From GCA-002727735 sp036159515 (GTDB lineage: Bacteria; Bacteroidota; Bacteroidia; Flavobacteriales_D; Parvicellaceae): a DNA stretch of 64,000 nt. Shown here in pieces: positions 62,603 through 64,000 of this stretch (its first letter is position 1; every line of letters begins with the position of its first letter). The position numbers and the translations under genes are program-made. Below the pieces are notes generated by a model, which was not told the DNA's origin, did not search any database, and saw only the letters and a program-made list of their open reading frames with translations. Where the stretch lies: NCBI GenBank assembly GCA_036159515.1, contig JAYYEV010000002.1:1-64000 (forward strand), read 5' to 3'.

Positions 62603-63844
62603 ATGGTGTTCACAAAAAAAGCAATGAAATACTCCCTTCTTTTAATTTCGATTTTACTCATATCGTGTAGTGAGCAGAAAAAAGATGATGTTAAGAAAGA
62701 ATTAGATACTACAGCACCTGAAATAAATTATTTTAAAATTCATGGTTTTAGTGAAGAAAATTATGTATTTGACAGTAGTATAGTACAGAATGGAGAAAGT
62801 TTTGGTGAAATATTACAACGAATGGATATTTCCTACAGGACAATAAACAAACTGAGCACTTCTTTTAGAGATGTTTATGATATTAGAAGAATTTACCCAG
62901 GAGATAAGTATTATATCCTAAAGACTAAAGACAGTTTAAAAAGTGCTAAACTTATTTATCAACATTCACCTACGGAATTAGTGGTGATGAACTTCTTAGA
63001 TTCTGTCCATTTATATGTAGAAAATAAACCAATTACGATTAAGTTAAAAGAATCTGCAGGAATCATCAATTACAGTTTGTGGGAATCGTTTATCAGTAAC
63101 GATTTAACTCCTGCACTGGTATCAGATGTGGCAAATTTATATGCATGGACAATTGATTTTTTTGACATCCAAAACAATGACTCATATAAAATTATATATG
63201 AGGCTAAGTATGTTGACAATCAGTTTATTGGTGTGGGTAATATCAAAGCCATGTTATTTAATCACAAAGGGAGAGACTTGTATGCTTTTCGTTATGCATC
63301 TCCATACGAAAAAATAGAACACTACTATGATGAAAAAGGCGAGAGTATGCAAAGGGCATTATTGTCTGCTCCCTTGGAATATGTTCGGATATCCTCTAAA
63401 TTTTCACACCGTAGATTACACCCAATCAAGAAAATATATCGTCCTCATTTTGGGGTAGATTATGCTGCACCTACTGGAACGGATGTAGTATCAACAGGAG
63501 ATGGAAAAGTGATTTTTGCTGGTTGGTCAAGAGGAGCAGGATATATGATAAAAATCAAACATACATTTGGAGACGTAATAACAAAATATCTACACCTTAA
63601 CAAATTTGAGAAGGGGATAAAAAAAGGGGTTTACGTAGAACAAGGACAAAAGATTGCCGAAGTTGGAAGTACGGGATTAAGTACGGGCCCGCACTTAGAT
63701 TACAGAGTATACATTAATGGTAAACCAGTTAATCCGTTAAAAATGAATATTCCAAGTAAAGATCCAATTCCAGATACCTTAAAAGAAAAATACCTTAAGG
63801 ATATCCTTTTACTTAGAAAAAACTTAGATCAAATTGAGCCTTAA
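62603..63844 (+). CDS. M23-family (LytM) peptidoglycan endopeptidase, lipoprotein
   Basis: A 413-residue lipoprotein with lipobox LLISC (about C22); a second ATG at 62624 would also give a good lipoprotein signal. After a LysM-like/opacity region (about 55-110; SFGEILQRM...PGDKY) and a beta domain, the M23 domain is at about 265-390. Zinc ligands are H282 and D286 (HFGVDYA) and the last motif is H364-L-D366 (GPHLDYRV) where canonical LytM has HxH. The retained catalytic-site His is present. It cleaves peptidoglycan cross-links or regulates other hydrolases. Confidence 0.9.
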   Translation: MVFTKKAMKYSLLLISILLISCSEQKKDDVKKELDTTAPEINYFKIHGFSEENYVFDSSIVQNGESFGEILQRMDISYRTINKLSTSFRDVYDIRRIYPGDKYYILKTKDSLKSAKLIYQHSPTELVVMNFLDSVHLYVENKPITIKLKESAGIINYSLWESFISNDLTPALVSDVANLYAWTIDFFDIQNNDSYKIIYEAKYVDNQFIGVGNIKAMLFNHKGRDLYAFRYASPYEKIEHYYDEKGESMQRALLSAPLEYVRISSKFSHRRLHPIKKIYRPHFGVDYAAPTGTDVVSTGDGKVIFAGWSRGAGYMIKIKHTFGDVITKYLHLNKFEKGIKKGVYVEQGQKIAEVGSTGLSTGPHLDYRVYINGKPVNPLKMNIPSKDPIPDTLKEKYLKDILLLRKNLDQIEP

Positions 63845-63998
63845 TTTAAAACGTACAAATATTACACTTAGAAAGATATGTTCATTTTTTCAAACGTTCA
63901 TACTTTCTTGCCCTGGATTCTCTTTCGGACAACATGATATTTTAGAGCTAAAATACGGCACCTATTTTGTTGAACTAAGTAAATACGATGGAAAGTAA
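63834..63998 (+). CDS. Possible small exported peptide (weak)
   Basis: An open frame of 54 codons starts with a TTG overlapping the last 11 bases of the M23 gene and stops at 63996-63998. The N-terminal part (KRTNITLRKICSFF, then FILSCPGFSFGQ) resembles a signal peptide with an AQ/GQ-like cleavage site, followed by only about 20 residues (HDILELKYGTYFVELSKYDG). There is no ATG and no other support. It may be a chance frame, or part of a real gene broken here. Confidence 0.22.
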   Translation: MSLNLKRTNITLRKICSFFQTFILSCPGFSFGQHDILELKYGTYFVELSKYDGK

Positions 63999-64000
63999 AA

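Overview
The window is AT-rich, gene-dense chromosomal DNA from a member of the Bacteroidota, most likely a free-living (perhaps marine) Flavobacteriales-type organism. The evidence is several proteins ending in type IX secretion (T9SS) sorting domains, a PorP/SprF protein, TonB-dependent receptors with carboxypeptidase-like N-terminal domains, a SPOR protein with an HU-CCDC81-type N-terminus, a DUF3098 gene next to ftsX, and TAnnTTTG -7 promoter boxes. I see no phage, IS element, CRISPR array or rRNA operon. No stretch longer than about 300 bases lacks a gene or RNA.

Layout. 1-9 kb: 5'-truncated PafA-type alkaline phosphatase, a secreted protein of unknown function, the site-2 protease RseP, a secreted esterase-like T9SS protein without its nucleophile serine, and a TonB-dependent receptor. 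8.8-17.7 kb: ferritin with a small basic exported protein, then a signalling operon encoding a YfiR-like periplasmic protein, a TPR protein, a HAMP/SpoIIE-type phosphatase, a very large propeller-adenylate cyclase-HD protein and a double OmpA-domain protein. 17.8-26.7 kb: a TonB receptor, tRNA-Asn, a PfkB kinase, a Ste24-like protease, an endonuclease/phosphatase-family protein and a cytochrome c/monooxygenase-like T9SS protein. 26.7-39 kb: a large beta-helix T9SS protein, tRNA-Cys, folB-gltX, and a cluster of OmpA/TPR/PD40 protein, PorP/SprF and a repeat-rich adhesin. 39-53.3 kb is mainly housekeeping: YceI, ftsX-DUF3098-uppP-truB-queA, rlmN, a MATE transporter, asd, a lamin-tail protein, a polyprenyl synthase, uvrC, an HU/SPOR protein and recX. 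53.3-61.7 kb is a mostly tightly packed leftward series: tatC, lptB, tsaB, siaC-like, ompH-like, tonB-like, a MORN-repeat protein and a TonB receptor. The right end carries a methyltransferase and an M23 peptidase lipoprotein.

The most interesting part is the 9.8-17.7 kb operon. It brings together the three component types of the YfiBNR system (periplasmic YfiR, membrane-bound nucleotide cyclase, OmpA-domain protein). The cyclase, however, has adenylate cyclase residues, a huge periplasmic propeller sensor and a fused C-terminal HD phosphohydrolase. The operon also encodes a SiaA-like PP2C phosphatase, and a SiaC-family protein, the known type of substrate for such phosphatases, is encoded about 46 kb away. 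A second theme is probable leaderless initiation: several genes, some with TTG or GTG starts, begin 4-7 nt after a TAnnTTTG box.
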